Below, piece after piece: positions 16,693-26,108 of a DNA stretch of 64,000 nucleotides; the first letter of the stretch is position 1, and each line of letters opens with the position of its first letter. The notes under the pieces were generated by a model. That model saw only the letters and a program-made list of their open reading frames with translations. It was not told the origin of the DNA and made no database searches. The position numbers and the translations under genes were made by a program. Source of the DNA: Shewanella dokdonensis (GTDB lineage Bacteria; Pseudomonadota; Gammaproteobacteria; Enterobacterales; Shewanellaceae); NCBI RefSeq assembly GCF_018394335.1, contig NZ_CP074572.1:2046001-2110000 (forward strand), in the 5' to 3' direction.

Positions 16693-18021
16693 ATGAAGCG
16701 TCAGCTGACCGCTTTGCTGTTGTCCTTTGGCCTGTGCAGTGCCGCGACAGTAGAAGCGACCACCGCCAAAGATATTCAGAGTTTTACTCTGGCGAATGGC
16801 ATGAAAATTATGGTGTTGGAGGATCCTTCCATTCCCAATGCCAATATGTATCTATTCTGGAAGGTCGGTTCCCGCAATGAACGGCCCGGCATTACCGGTA
16901 TCTCGCATTTTTCGAACACATGATGTTTAATGGCTCCAAACATTACGGGCCAAAGATGTTTGACCGTACGATGGAAGCCGCTGGTGGCGCGAACAATGCC
17001 TACACCACTGAAAATGTGACGGTATATACCGACTGGTTCCCAGCCAACGCGCTAGAAACCATCTTTAAGCTGGAAGCCGATCGTATTGCCAATCTGGATA
17101 TTGATCCGAAAATGGTGGCCAGCGAACGTGGTGTTGTTGCTTCTGAACGTACTACCGGGCTGGAAAACTCTAACTGGCCAGGCACTGCAAGGCCCCGTTA
17201 AAGGTGTTGCATTTTTAGCGCATCCCTATAGCTGGCCGGTGATTGGGCATGAATCTGACATCGCGGCTTGGACGCAACAAGATCTGGTGGACTATCACAA
17301 AACCTATTACGCCCCTAACAATGCGGTGGTGGTGATTGCCGGCGATGTCAAACTGGCCGCGGTGCAGCAACTAGCCAATGAGTATTTTGCCCCAATTCCG
17401 GCGCAAAAACCGCCAGAGCCGATCAAAACAGTGGAACCTAAACAGTTGGGTGAGCGGCGGATTTTTGTCAAGAAAGCATCTGTCAGCACCCCTAATATCA
17501 TGCTGGCGTATCATGTCCCGGCCAGCAATGATAAAGACTATTATGCGTTAGATCTGCTGACCTCAATTCTCAGTGACGGTAACAGTTCCCGTTTGTATCG
17601 CGGCTTGGTAGATAAACAGTTGGCGTTAGGTGCCGAGTCCTATATGCCCATGGCATTTGACCCGAATCTGCTGTACGTCTTGGCGGTGGCGGCTCCGGGC
17701 GTGACCGAAACCCAGTTGGAACATGCGTTGATCGAACAGATTAATCATATCGCCAGCAATGGGGTGACACAGCAGGAACTGGAAAAAGCGAAAAATCTCA
17801 AATTGATGGGCTTTTATCGCACCATGGAAACCATCAACGGCAAGGCTGATACTGTCGGCACCTATGAGCTGTTTTTTGGCAGTTATCAGAAACTGTTTGA
17901 TGCGCCTGCCGCTTATAACAAAGTCTCTCTGGCAGATATTCAACGAGTAGCGCAACGCTATCTCAGCCGTGTCAACCGCACTGTTGGCGTACTGGCGGCT
18001 GAAGAGGAAGCAGACAAATGA
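16693..18021 (+). CDS. M16 zinc protease, catalytic subunit (two frameshifts)
   Basis: Periplasmic M16B peptidase of about 443 aa with a signal peptide (MKRQLTALLLSFGLCSAATVEA). The inverted zinc motif HFFEH is recovered after restoring one T in the T5 run 16908-16912; the downstream glutamate region reads VVASERTTGLENS. A second break near 17178-17179 is an extra C within GCCAGGCA; removing it gives SNWQALQGPVKGVAFLAHPY. Downstream are the conserved LDLLTSILSDGNSSRLYRGL and a C-terminal domain. Its stop overlaps the start of the second M16 gene (ATGA). The pair resembles heterodimeric M16 proteases in which one subunit supplies zinc and the other substrate-binding residues. Confidence 0.87.
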
Positions 18022-19474
18022 GTAATCAACATTTTACAACCCCATTGACGCTGTTAGCGGTAACCATTTTTATGCTGGCGGGATGTCAGTCAGTTTCACA
18101 ACCCAGCAATGCTACTCCGGTAACTAGCATTGCTGTCAGCCAAGACACCGGCAAATTCCAACTGCCAGCCTATGAGACGGTCAAACTGGACAATGGCTTG
18201 ACGCTGATGCTGATGCCTCAAAAGAAGTGCCGCTCATTACCGTTAATGCTGTCGTTAACGCGGGCAGTGTCGATGACAATATTGGCGGTATTGCCAGTAT
18301 GACGGCCGATTCGCTGCTGTTAGGCGCGGGCAAACACAGCAAGCAGCAGTTAGAACAACAGATAGATTTTCTCGGCGCCAGCCTCAGCACTAGTGGTGAT
18401 CTGGAAGGCAGTTATCTCAGTGCTGATTTTATGGCTAAGGATGCCGATATCATGCTGGGCTTGGTGGCCGATGTACTGCTGCAGCCACAGTTCGATAAAC
18501 AGGAGTTTGCCAAACTCAAGCAGCGCAACATTGCCGAACTGGAGCAATCCAAAGAAAGCCCTAAATCGGTAATTGATCGCTATTTCAACAAGCTGATATT
18601 TGCCCAACATCCCTATGGTAACGCCACATCTGGTGATCGTAATTCGCTGGCAACGCTAGCACTGCCAGATGTAAAAGCGTTTTATCAGCGCTTTTATCAG
18701 CCGACTAACACCGCGATCAGCGTGGTTGGTGATTTTGACCCGGTGCAGATGAAAGCCAAATTGCAGCAGTTATTTGGTCATTGGCACGCACAAAAGTCGG
18801 TTACATTGCCAGATTTAAGTCAAGGGTTACCCAGTTTGACACAGTCGCGAGTGCTGCTGGTGGATAAGCCGGATGCGATTGAAACCACCTTCCTGATCGG
18901 CGGACTGGGCATTGCCCGGAACAACCCAGATTATGTGGGGCTTTCCGTGGTGAACACCATTCTTGGTGGGCGTTTTACCTCGTGGCTCAACGATGAACTG
19001 CGGGTGAACTCCGGGCTGACTTATGGTGCGCGCTCTGGTTTCGAGAGTTTTCGCGATGCCGGCTTGTTTAGGATCAGCACTTTTACCAAGGTATCATCAA
19101 CAGAGCAGGCCATTGATCTAGCGCTGAAAACCTACCAGAAATTATGGACACAGGGGATTGATGCGGCAACGCTAGCATCGGCGAAAGCCTACGTTAAGGG
19201 ACAGTTCCCACCGCGTTATGAAACCAATGGTGCTTTGGCAGGTTTGTTGTCCGATATGTATGTCTACGGTTTTGATGCCTCTTATATCAATGACTTTCAG
19301 CAACGGGTTGATAGTCTAACCGTGGCGGATACCAAACGGCTGATCAATACCTATTTCCCGCAAGACAAGTTACAGTTTGTGCTGATTGGTAATGCGGCCA
19401 AGATTGCGCCGATTGCCGCCAAGTATGGTCAGGTAACACAACTGGATATCAAAGCGGTTGGTTTTGGTGACTGA
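18018..19474 (+). CDS. M16-family lipoprotein, non-catalytic partner (one frameshift)
   Basis: A partner M16 protein of about 485 aa. The N terminus has a lipoprotein signal with lipobox LAGC, so it is probably membrane-anchored in the envelope. The frame breaks at the A4 run 18220-18223; one added A gives MPQKEVPLITVNAVVNAGS. Where the HXXEH motif should stand the sequence reads GIASMTADSLLLGAG, so zinc ligands are absent, while the C-terminal M16 features (NTILGGRFTSWLNDELRVNSGLTYG) are present. This matches the inactive subunit of a two-gene M16 protease. It is translationally coupled to the catalytic subunit and followed by a strong terminator. Confidence 0.87.
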
Positions 19475-19494
19475 GCTATAGTGTCAGGCTGAGC

Positions 19495-19521
19495 AACGCC
19501 GACCATGTGTCGGCGTTTTTT
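19495..19521 (+). terminator. Rho-independent terminator of the M16 pair
   Basis: AACGCCGAC, loop CATGT and GTCGGCGTT followed by a T tract, about 20 bases after the second M16 stop. The stem is perfect. Confidence 0.9.
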
Positions 19522-19563
19522 ATGCGCTATTCAGAAAATGTCTGCTTTAACTTGCTTGATATC

Positions 19564-20571
19564 TCAACTCTTAACGGGCAACAGCACTTCACATAGATTA
19601 AGCTGCGAACTGTTGTGTACCAGAAACTGTGTTGCGTCCCAGAAACTCAGGCGTGCCTGACGTTTGTTGATGTCGCCGAGATTCTGCGCCGGCGTTAGAC
19701 TAAGCTGATGCCGATTCACGCTACTGCCAATGGCATAACACTCTAAGCTACTCTTGCCTTTAGGCTGTAACCATAACCACTGGTGATTCTCACTGAAACA
19801 AGCTCTTCCGGCCGCAAGTGTCTGTAGCCCCGGCTGCAGCAGCAGTTCGCGTTTTTGACCCGCTCCTAGCAGTTTTGATAACGAACCCAGTAGGCTTTTA
19901 GGCAGCCGATATTGGTAGGGCACCAATATATTAGCGCTTGCAGTTGGCTGTTTGCCGCTAGGCGCTGGATAACACAATCCCCAAATGGTGTGCTCGTTGA
20001 CCGCTAACGCGGCAAGCTCGGGTAACGATTGTGCCAATTCGGGTAGCTGGAGGATCTCCGGGTCATCGAGTTCTTTGAAACGGTTAACAATATGACTGTC
20101 ACCATCCTCGTTGACAAACAGCCAAGAAATCGCACGGCCACTGCGATTATTGGCACCACTCATTCTCAGCAGCAACTGTTGCTCATCGAGGGCTAACATT
20201 TGTAACGGCGTAAATTGGTACTGTTGGCCATTGAGTTGTTGCTGTAGCACTTCGCCGTTATGTAACGGATAAAATTCGGCGTCTTGTTCGGCAATGCTTG
20301 GCCAAAACCACAGTCCGGTTTTGCCAAGTAGTGCCAGCCCTTCGCCCCAGCGGCAAAAGATCTGGCTGCCGTCATATTCAGCTAGCGGTAGCGACAGCAG
20401 CAGTTGCAGATCCTCGGTGCGGCGAAACTGTAACAAGGGTTGGCTGGCTTGTTGATCCCACAGCCGCAGTACCAGTATGTGCTCGTTGAAAAACGCAACG
20501 GTTTCACAACTATAATCACCGGCAAAACTGAGCTGATGCTGGATTTTGATGCGGCTTTTCAGTTTACTCAT
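19564..20571 (-). CDS. Conserved-looking hypothetical protein (possible beta-propeller)
   Basis: A 335-aa cytoplasmic protein with no signal peptide or membrane helix. It begins MSKLKSRIKIQHQLSF. The chain is rich in Leu, Gln and Trp and has repeated strand-like units such as FFNEHILVLRLWDQ, GEGLALLGKTGLWFWP and ENHQWLWLQPKGKSSLECYAI, consistent with a beta-propeller or other all-beta repeat fold (inference). I do not recognise a family. It lies upstream of trmL on another transcript, with about 70 bases between. Confidence 0.6.
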   Translation of the reverse strand: MSKLKSRIKIQHQLSFAGDYSCETVAFFNEHILVLRLWDQQASQPLLQFRRTEDLQLLLSLPLAEYDGSQIFCRWGEGLALLGKTGLWFWPSIAEQDAEFYPLHNGEVLQQQLNGQQYQFTPLQMLALDEQQLLLRMSGANNRSGRAISWLFVNEDGDSHIVNRFKELDDPEILQLPELAQSLPELAALAVNEHTIWGLCYPAPSGKQPTASANILVPYQYRLPKSLLGSLSKLLGAGQKRELLLQPGLQTLAAGRACFSENHQWLWLQPKGKSSLECYAIGSSVNRHQLSLTPAQNLGDINKRQARLSFWDATQFLVHNSSQLNLCEVLLPVKS

Positions 20572-20638
20572 TCCGCCACTTCCTGATAAGGCGCCTGGTA
20601 ATCAGCACCTTATCAAAATCGTGGCGTTCGGAGAAGCG

Positions 20639-21103
20639 TTAGCGGGCGGCACCGTAATCTTGTTGGCGCCAGGCTTCATAACTGATGATGGCCACGGCGT
20701 TAGACAAGTTGAGGCTGCGACTATTCGCCACCATAGGAATGCGGATACGTTGTGCGGCGGGGAGTGATTCAATTATGGATAACGGTAGGCCGCGAGTTTC
20801 GGGGCCAAACAGCAGTACATCATCTGGCAGATATTGTGCTTCTGAGTGGGGGCGACTGCCTTTGGTGGTGCAGGCAAACATGCGCTTACCCGCCATGGCC
20901 TGTTTAAACGCATCGAAGTTGGCATAGCGGTGTACTGAGGTCAGGTCGCGATAATCAAGTCCGGCGCGGCGCAATTTTTTCTCTTCTAAATCAAATCCCA
21001 GTGGATCAATTAAGTGTAACTGGCTGCCATTATTGGCACATAAGCGGATGATATTTCCAGTATTTGGAGCGATTTCAGGCTCATATAACGCGATGTGAAA
21101 CAT
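20639..21103 (-). CDS. trmL: TrmL, tRNA (cytidine/uridine-34 2'-O)-methyltransferase
   Basis: A 154-aa SPOUT methyltransferase that 2'-O-methylates the wobble base of tRNA-Leu isoacceptors. It shows the family start [20 protein letters not shown], the middle FGPETRGLP and the knot motif [17 protein letters not shown] at the C terminus, where S-adenosylmethionine binds. Length is standard and the active-site arginine and knot residues are present. It is a single-gene unit. Confidence 0.95.
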   Translation of the reverse strand: MFHIALYEPEIAPNTGNIIRLCANNGSQLHLIDPLGFDLEEKKLRRAGLDYRDLTSVHRYANFDAFKQAMAGKRMFACTTKGSRPHSEAQYLPDDVLLFGPETRGLPLSIIESLPAAQRIRIPMVANSRSLNLSNAVAIISYEAWRQQDYGAAR

Positions 21104-21238
21104 GATAAGTGTGGCCGACTGCTAAAAAACCTAGGCATTATAAAAGCAATTGTTTGCAGGTAACAGCTCGCCTGTTGTTGATGAGCGTGTCATATTAGCC
21201 CGCAAGATTTTGGTTTTAGTGAGGTAACCAGCAGGATT

Positions 21239-22060
21239 ATGGCAGTGCGAACGCTTTCAGAGCTGATTGGTCAGCGGGTATTGGGGGTTTTGGGAACATA
21301 TGGCGCGTCCACCAATGGCATGGATGTTTATATCTGTGGTGTGCATGTGCACAGTGATACCGAACTGACTGTGACCTTTCCCAAAGGGCATCAATTGGAC
21401 GCTGGCGCTTGGGTCACACTGCATCTGGATAATCGCACTGGTGTCTCTGAATATGATGCGGAGCTGCAAGTGTTTCGATTGTCCTACAAAGGCAAGGTCA
21501 GTCAGGTTGCGCCTCACGAAGTCAGGATAAGCGCGCAAGAGTACCAAGTGTTTTATGGCGCATCGGTTGTAAAGGAATATCGGGCTGCGGATTATCAGTA
21601 TCCACTGGATGAGCGACAAGCTGACGAATTGCCTGTGTCACCGTTACAACAAGCACCGCAGATGGATCTCCGCGAACAAGATAATAAAATCGGCGTATTG
21701 CTGACGCGCGCAGAGCGCCAACCGCACTCAACGGTTATGGCATTTTTGTCATCGGTTGATGATGATATTTTCCTGATCACCTTTCCAGAGACGTTTAAGG
21801 CGCAGCTACTGAGCCGGGATAATCGCTGTTATTTTGCTATCGATGGGCGAGCGACGTTTGCTTTTGAGGTGGCGATTGAGTGGAACTACAGCATCATTAG
21901 CGGCGAGATGTACCAAGTCCCTAAGCACTCCCCGTTATTTGAACAGATCAAAGAACAGTTTATCTGTAAAAATCCGTGGGAAGTGGGCTTTTTTAGTCAT
22001 CCAGCGGTCGTGATGTATCATTTGCGGCCCCTGCGGGTGGTTTGTCCGAAAAGGGCCTGA
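21239..22060 (+). CDS. Hypothetical protein with two beta-rich halves
   Basis: A 273-aa soluble protein. The N-terminal half (residues 1-110) is beta-rich and has PilZ-like character (VHSDTELTVTFPKGHQL then WVTLHLDNRTGVSEYDAEL). The C-terminal half (about 145-265) reads like a flavin-reductase/PPOX split barrel: TVMAFLSSVDDDIFLITFPE, RCYFAIDGRATF and NPWEVGFFSHPAVVMYHLRP. Both assignments are impressions, not confirmed domains. A ribosome site (AGCAGGA) precedes the ATG. It ends four bases before the convergent cpxA gene. Confidence 0.6.
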   Translation: MAVRTLSELIGQRVLGVLGTYGASTNGMDVYICGVHVHSDTELTVTFPKGHQLDAGAWVTLHLDNRTGVSEYDAELQVFRLSYKGKVSQVAPHEVRISAQEYQVFYGASVVKEYRAADYQYPLDERQADELPVSPLQQAPQMDLREQDNKIGVLLTRAERQPHSTVMAFLSSVDDDIFLITFPETFKAQLLSRDNRCYFAIDGRATFAFEVAIEWNYSIISGEMYQVPKHSPLFEQIKEQFICKNPWEVGFFSHPAVVMYHLRPLRVVCPKRA

Positions 22061-22064
22061 CAGC

Positions 22065-23519
22065 TCAGGCTTGGCTTGTCAGCGGTAATCGCATGGTAAC
22101 CTCAAGCCCACCACTGGGGCGATTGCGCGCGTTGATAGTGCCATGATGTGCGGTGACCGCCGCTTCCGTAATCGCTAGCCCCAATCCCCAGCCACCGGTT
22201 TCGCGATCGCGGGCGGACTGCGGACGATAAAAGGGTTTAAAAATCGCCTGCAATTCCTGTTCGTCTATTCCTGGACCATCATCGGCAATGATGATTACCA
22301 CCTCGCGGTTTTCCACGTGGGCGCTGAGGGTGATTGCCGTTGCGGCATAGCGGATGGCATTACGTAACAGATTTTCAATGGCACGCGATAAAGGTCGAGG
22401 ATAGTGCGGCACTAATAACTCTTCCGGAATTTGGATATTGATGTTTTTTCCCGCTGAGCGGCTTCAAACTCCGCATCATCCAGCACCTGGCTCAAGGATT
22501 CCGCCAAACCTACCGTGACTTGTTCTTCTGGTGTCTTAAGGGTGACTCGCGACAATTCCAATAACTCAGTAATCATCTGCCCCAGCTGATCTGCTTCATA
22601 AGCTATGCGTTCAGTTTCTTCTCCTGCGACCCCTTTTTTACGCGCTAACGCTAGCGCCAGCTGTAATCGGGTTAAGGGGTACGTAGTTCATGCGAGATGT
22701 CGCTAATCAAGCGCCGTTGACTGTTGACCATGCGTTCGATGGCATCCGCCATACTATTAAAGGCGATCCCTAATTCGCCTATCTCATCGTGGCGTTTAGA
22801 GGTGGCATCATCCACGCGGTTGGTGAGATCGCCATGAGCTAAGGCATTAGCGCTCAATTTTAAGGACTTCAGTGGTTTACCTAAATGCCATGCCAGCAGC
22901 GCACATAACACCCCAGACAATAGAATTGCCAGTGACAACGTTAGCAACTTGTGTTCAATAAAAAGAAGAACCAAGGCAGCCGATGTGGCCCAGGCAAGCC
23001 ACCATATAGCCGGTAGTCATTGCCATTGGCACTGAAAGGGACTGGCCCGAAAAACATTTCATCACGAAAGCTGAAGGCCCGTGGATTATTGCGTTCCAGC
23101 GCCGCAATCATCAGTAAATTATTCCGTACCGCAGGTGGGAGTTTAGGGCTGTTAATCAGTTGTCCTTGGGCGTCAAACACAAACAGATGAAACGGCTGTT
23201 CTGCCAGATTCCTGCGGCGGCGGGGCGGGTCAAGTCTCGGGAACTTGGTCGCGGTGGCTGCATCCTGGCGGCTGAGTTCCTCCAGTGGCCGAGGCGGCTC
23301 AAACAGTGCTTGTCGATTGTGTAAGCGTTCAGGGGCACGTTGCAGTTTTTCTACCGATCGTTGCAGGAGATTCATTATCGGCGGTGGTATGTCACCCGCT
23401 TCATGATTCTGCTGTAATAATGGCAGACTGCCAACCGCTAAAATAATTAAACTGCTGCACAGCCAGAAACCTAGCAACAGTTTAATAAACAGACGGTTAG
23501 GTAGAAAGAAAGCAGACAT
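22065..23519 (-). CDS. cpxA: CpxA, envelope-stress sensor histidine kinase (three frameshifts)
   Basis: Inner-membrane sensor kinase/phosphatase for CpxR. The N terminus MSAFFLPNRLFIKLLLGFWL is the first membrane helix; a periplasmic domain of about 130 aa ends at LPWFFF, followed by helix two (HKLLTLSLAILLSGVLCALL), a HAMP domain and the H-box SDISHELRTPLTRLQLAL. The ATP-binding end has NLLRNAIRYA, DDGPGIDE and GGWGLGLAI. Three one-base losses break it: A5 at 22960-22964, G4 at 22676-22679 and T6 at 22444-22449. Restoring each gives a normal kinase of about 485 aa. Its ATG overlaps the cpxR stop (TAATG). I infer sequence errors because the partner genes and operator look intact. Confidence 0.88.
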
Positions 23520-24205
23520 TAAGGGAGCCAGATATAACCTTTACCACGGATTGTTTTGACCCGTGGCCGACCATCTGCACGTTCTGGCAATTTCTTTCTC
23601 AGATTAGACAGATGCATATCCAGACTGCGATCAAAGGGCATCAGTTTTTTACCCAGCACCTTTTCACTGAGTTCATCTTTGCTGATCAGTTCGCCCGCCT
23701 GCTGTGCCAGCGTAAATAACAGGCTGAACTCGGTTCCGGTGAGCATCAACAACTGTTCATTACAATAGGCTTCCTGACGGGTTGGATCCATTTTGATGTC
23801 CCCTAACGCCAGTTCATTATTGTGATGTCGCTCTTGCAGCGGTGTGTTGGCGCGACGGATGATGGCGCGGATCCTGGCGACCAGTTCCCGGTCATTAAAC
23901 GGTTTTGGCAGATAGTCATCGGCACCGCGTTCTAAGCCAATCACGCGATCAATTTCATCGCCTCTAGCGGTCAGCATCAACACTGGCGTTTGTTTTTTAG
24001 TGCGCAGTTCCTGTAATACCGCAAAACCGCTTAGTTTTGGCAGCATGACATCCAGCAAAATAATATCGAAATCTTCTGCCAGCGCCATGTCTAGCCCGAC
24101 TTGACCATCGTGGGCCATGGTTAGCTCAAAACCTTCCAGTTCAAGCAATTGCCCCAGCAGTTCTGCTAGTGCCAAATCATCGTCGACCAACAAAATTCGG
24201 CTCAT
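23519..24205 (-). CDS. cpxR: CpxR, envelope-stress response regulator
   Basis: A 228-aa OmpR/PhoB-family regulator. Receiver domain: MSRILLVDDDLALAELL with the acidic pair, phospho-acceptor Asp near residue 51 in IILLDVMLP, Lys in DDYLPKPFND. The winged-helix domain ends RVKTIRGKGYIWLP. The CpxR-type features DDDLALAELL and FDRSLDMHLSNLRKKL are clear. It is the first gene of cpxR-cpxA and is divergent from cpxP, with a perfect CpxR box between them that should also give autoregulation. Confidence 0.95.
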   Translation of the reverse strand: MSRILLVDDDLALAELLGQLLELEGFELTMAHDGQVGLDMALAEDFDIILLDVMLPKLSGFAVLQELRTKKQTPVLMLTARGDEIDRVIGLERGADDYLPKPFNDRELVARIRAIIRRANTPLQERHHNNELALGDIKMDPTRQEAYCNEQLLMLTGTEFSLLFTLAQQAGELISKDELSEKVLGKKLMPFDRSLDMHLSNLRKKLPERADGRPRVKTIRGKGYIWLP

Positions 24206-24332
24206 AGTGAATTTTCCTGCCTCACGCCACTCATTTGCATACTGCTCAGCAGTATACCTATTTCTCAGTCAATTGTAGTCATGCAGTGTAAGTCTGGGTA
24301 AAGATGCGGATTTTCAGCGGGATAACGTTTTA

Positions 24333-24347
24333 TTTACAGTCATTTAC
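24333..24347 (-). promoter_or_regulatory. CpxR box between cpxR and cpxP
   Basis: On the minus strand it reads GTAAATGACTGTAAA, an exact match to the CpxR consensus GTAAA-N5-GTAAA. It is 128 bases upstream of the cpxR start and 86 bases upstream of the cpxP start, so one site can serve both. A further half-site (GTAAA) occurs near 24297-24302. Confidence 0.88.
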
Positions 24348-24432
24348 CCATTAATTATCCACGATTACGATGCAGGATATAAAATTAATGTATTCACTAT
24401 GGGAATAGCTTCGCAATAGGAGGAATAGAGCA

Positions 24433-25014
24433 ATGGTTAAACATCTTAAAACCGGTATGGTAGCGTTAGTCGCAGCGTCTAGTCTTTGGGCAACAGGCGC
24501 CTTTGCGGCAGATACTGACAAGGCCGATAAAGCCGATGTGACTCCGTCAGCCGCGCCCACTTGTCCCTGTCCACAATATATGGGACAGGGGATGATGCGC
24601 GGGCAAGGTATGGGGATGATGGGGCAGCGAATGCCTGGCGCTATGCACCGCGGTTTCCAGCGTGGCATGGGCATGGGGTGGGATCACATGGGGTTTATTG
24701 CACTGCATCAGTTGGATCTGACTGATGAGCAGAAAACCGCCATTAAAAAACTCTTTGACGCCCAGCGCGACAGCATGAAAGCAGAACGTAGCGCTCGGCA
24801 TCAGGCTATGCAAGCGGTGATGACTGCCGCTAAATTTGATGAATCCAAGGCGAAAAAGCTGATTGAGCAGCAACAGCAATGGCGTACACAGCAGCAGTTA
24901 CAACGTATGAAACTGCATCATCAGATTTACCAGCTGCTGACGGCAGAACAGCAGGCTAACCTCAAAAAACAGCTAGAAAAAATGCCCATGTGGAACACAG
25001 ACCAAGACGACTAA
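24433..25014 (+). CDS. cpxP: CpxP/Spy-family periplasmic protein, Met/Cys-rich variant
   Basis: A 193-aa exported protein with signal peptide ending GAFAAD. It has two LTxxQ motifs (LTDEQ and LTAEQ) that define the CpxP/Spy/ZraP superfamily, within a helical region. CpxP restrains CpxA and Spy is a chaperone. Unusual is the region after the signal: a CPCP element followed by about 45 residues very rich in Met and Gly (MGQGMMRGQGMGMMGQ) and a histidine, which suggests metal, perhaps copper, binding (inference). A CpxR box lies upstream, and a cation-efflux gene follows 48 bases downstream. Confidence 0.88.
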   Translation: MVKHLKTGMVALVAASSLWATGAFAADTDKADKADVTPSAAPTCPCPQYMGQGMMRGQGMGMMGQRMPGAMHRGFQRGMGMGWDHMGFIALHQLDLTDEQKTAIKKLFDAQRDSMKAERSARHQAMQAVMTAAKFDESKAKKLIEQQQQWRTQQQLQRMKLHHQIYQLLTAEQQANLKKQLEKMPMWNTDQDD

Positions 25015-25062
25015 ACTCTGTTAACATAGGCTCAGTGAATGTTAATTTTCTGAGCCTGTTAG

Positions 25063-25950
25063 ATGACACCAAGTTCTCATTACGCATTTTGGGTAAAGCT
25101 GGCGAGTCGTGCCGCAATCGCAACGGCTTCAACGCTGATCGTGATCAAATTACTGGCTTGGCTGTGGTCTGGCTCGGCCAGTATGCTGGCATCTGTGACG
25201 GACTCGATTGCCGATGTTATGGCATCGGTGGTTAATTTTATTGCCATTCGCTACGCCCTGATCCCTGCCGACCATGATCATCGTTATGGTCATGGTAAAG
25301 CTGAACATCTAGCGACGCTGGCACAATCCGCTTTTATTATGGGGAGCGCCTTCTTGCTGTTGTTGCATGGTGGCGGGCGCTTGATAACGCCAGAACCATT
25401 GCAGCATGCAACGGTTGGGATCATCGTATCGGTTATCGCGATAGTACTGACTCTGGCGCTGGTGTTAATCCAGAAAAAGGCGCTAGCTGCAACTGCCAGC
25501 AGCGTGGTTGAAGCCGATTCGCTGCACTATAAATCCGATCTGTTTCTGAATGGCGCCGTATTGCTCGCACTGGTACTGGCACAATATGGCTGGTGGTGGG
25601 CCGATGGTCTGTTTGCAGTGTTGATTGCCCTTTATATCGGCCACCAATCTTGGGGACTTGGCTATCGTGCTATTCAAGCATTGTTGGATCGAGAATTAGA
25701 CGAAGCAACCCGCCAACAAATCTTAGACATTGCCCGCCAGGATAAACGGGTATTGGGGGCACATGATCTACGAACTCGGCAGTCTGGTCAGACGGTTTTT
25801 ATCCAGTTACATCTAGAACTGGATGGCGATCTGTCACTACATGATGCCCATGAAATCGCGGTGGCAACTGAAAATCGCATTCTTGAGTCATTCCCCAGTG
25901 CTGAAGTGATCATTCACCAAGATCCTGATGATGTTGTGGAAGAACGATAA
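25063..25950 (+). CDS. fieF: FieF-type cation diffusion facilitator (Fe/Zn efflux)
   Basis: A 295-aa CDF transporter with about six membrane helices and a C-terminal cytoplasmic domain. The FieF metal site is complete: DSIAD in helix 2 and HYKSD in helix 5. The DHDHRYGHGKAEHLA loop and C-terminal HLELDGDLSLHDAHEI with IHQDP are typical. It exports Zn or Fe in exchange for protons. Its position 48 bases downstream of cpxP suggests joint expression under Cpx control, linking envelope stress and metal efflux. Confidence 0.93.
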   Translation: MTPSSHYAFWVKLASRAAIATASTLIVIKLLAWLWSGSASMLASVTDSIADVMASVVNFIAIRYALIPADHDHRYGHGKAEHLATLAQSAFIMGSAFLLLLHGGGRLITPEPLQHATVGIIVSVIAIVLTLALVLIQKKALAATASSVVEADSLHYKSDLFLNGAVLLALVLAQYGWWWADGLFAVLIALYIGHQSWGLGYRAIQALLDRELDEATRQQILDIARQDKRVLGAHDLRTRQSGQTVFIQLHLELDGDLSLHDAHEIAVATENRILESFPSAEVIIHQDPDDVVEER

Positions 25951-26020
25951 CCTTAATGCGATATATTTGATGATGTTCAAACTATAGCAAACTCATCACG
26001 TCCCAATATGGCCTAAACTA

Positions 26021-26068
26021 AACGGGATACTCGTGTAAAAATACTCGGTATGAGTATCAAAATCCCGT
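26021..26068 (+). repeat. Nested inverted repeats upstream of the chemoreceptor gene
   Basis: ACGGGAT (26022-26028) pairs with ATCCCGT (26062-26068), and GATACTC (26026-26032) pairs with GAGTATC (26052-26058). The two stems share the GAT bases, so they can nest or compete. The structure lies 40 bases before the chemoreceptor start. No U-tract follows, so it is a candidate leader structure or operator rather than a terminator. Confidence 0.5.
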
Positions 26069-26108
26069 GATTTATAAGATGGCAAGCTTATATACTGAGG
26101 TGGCTTTG

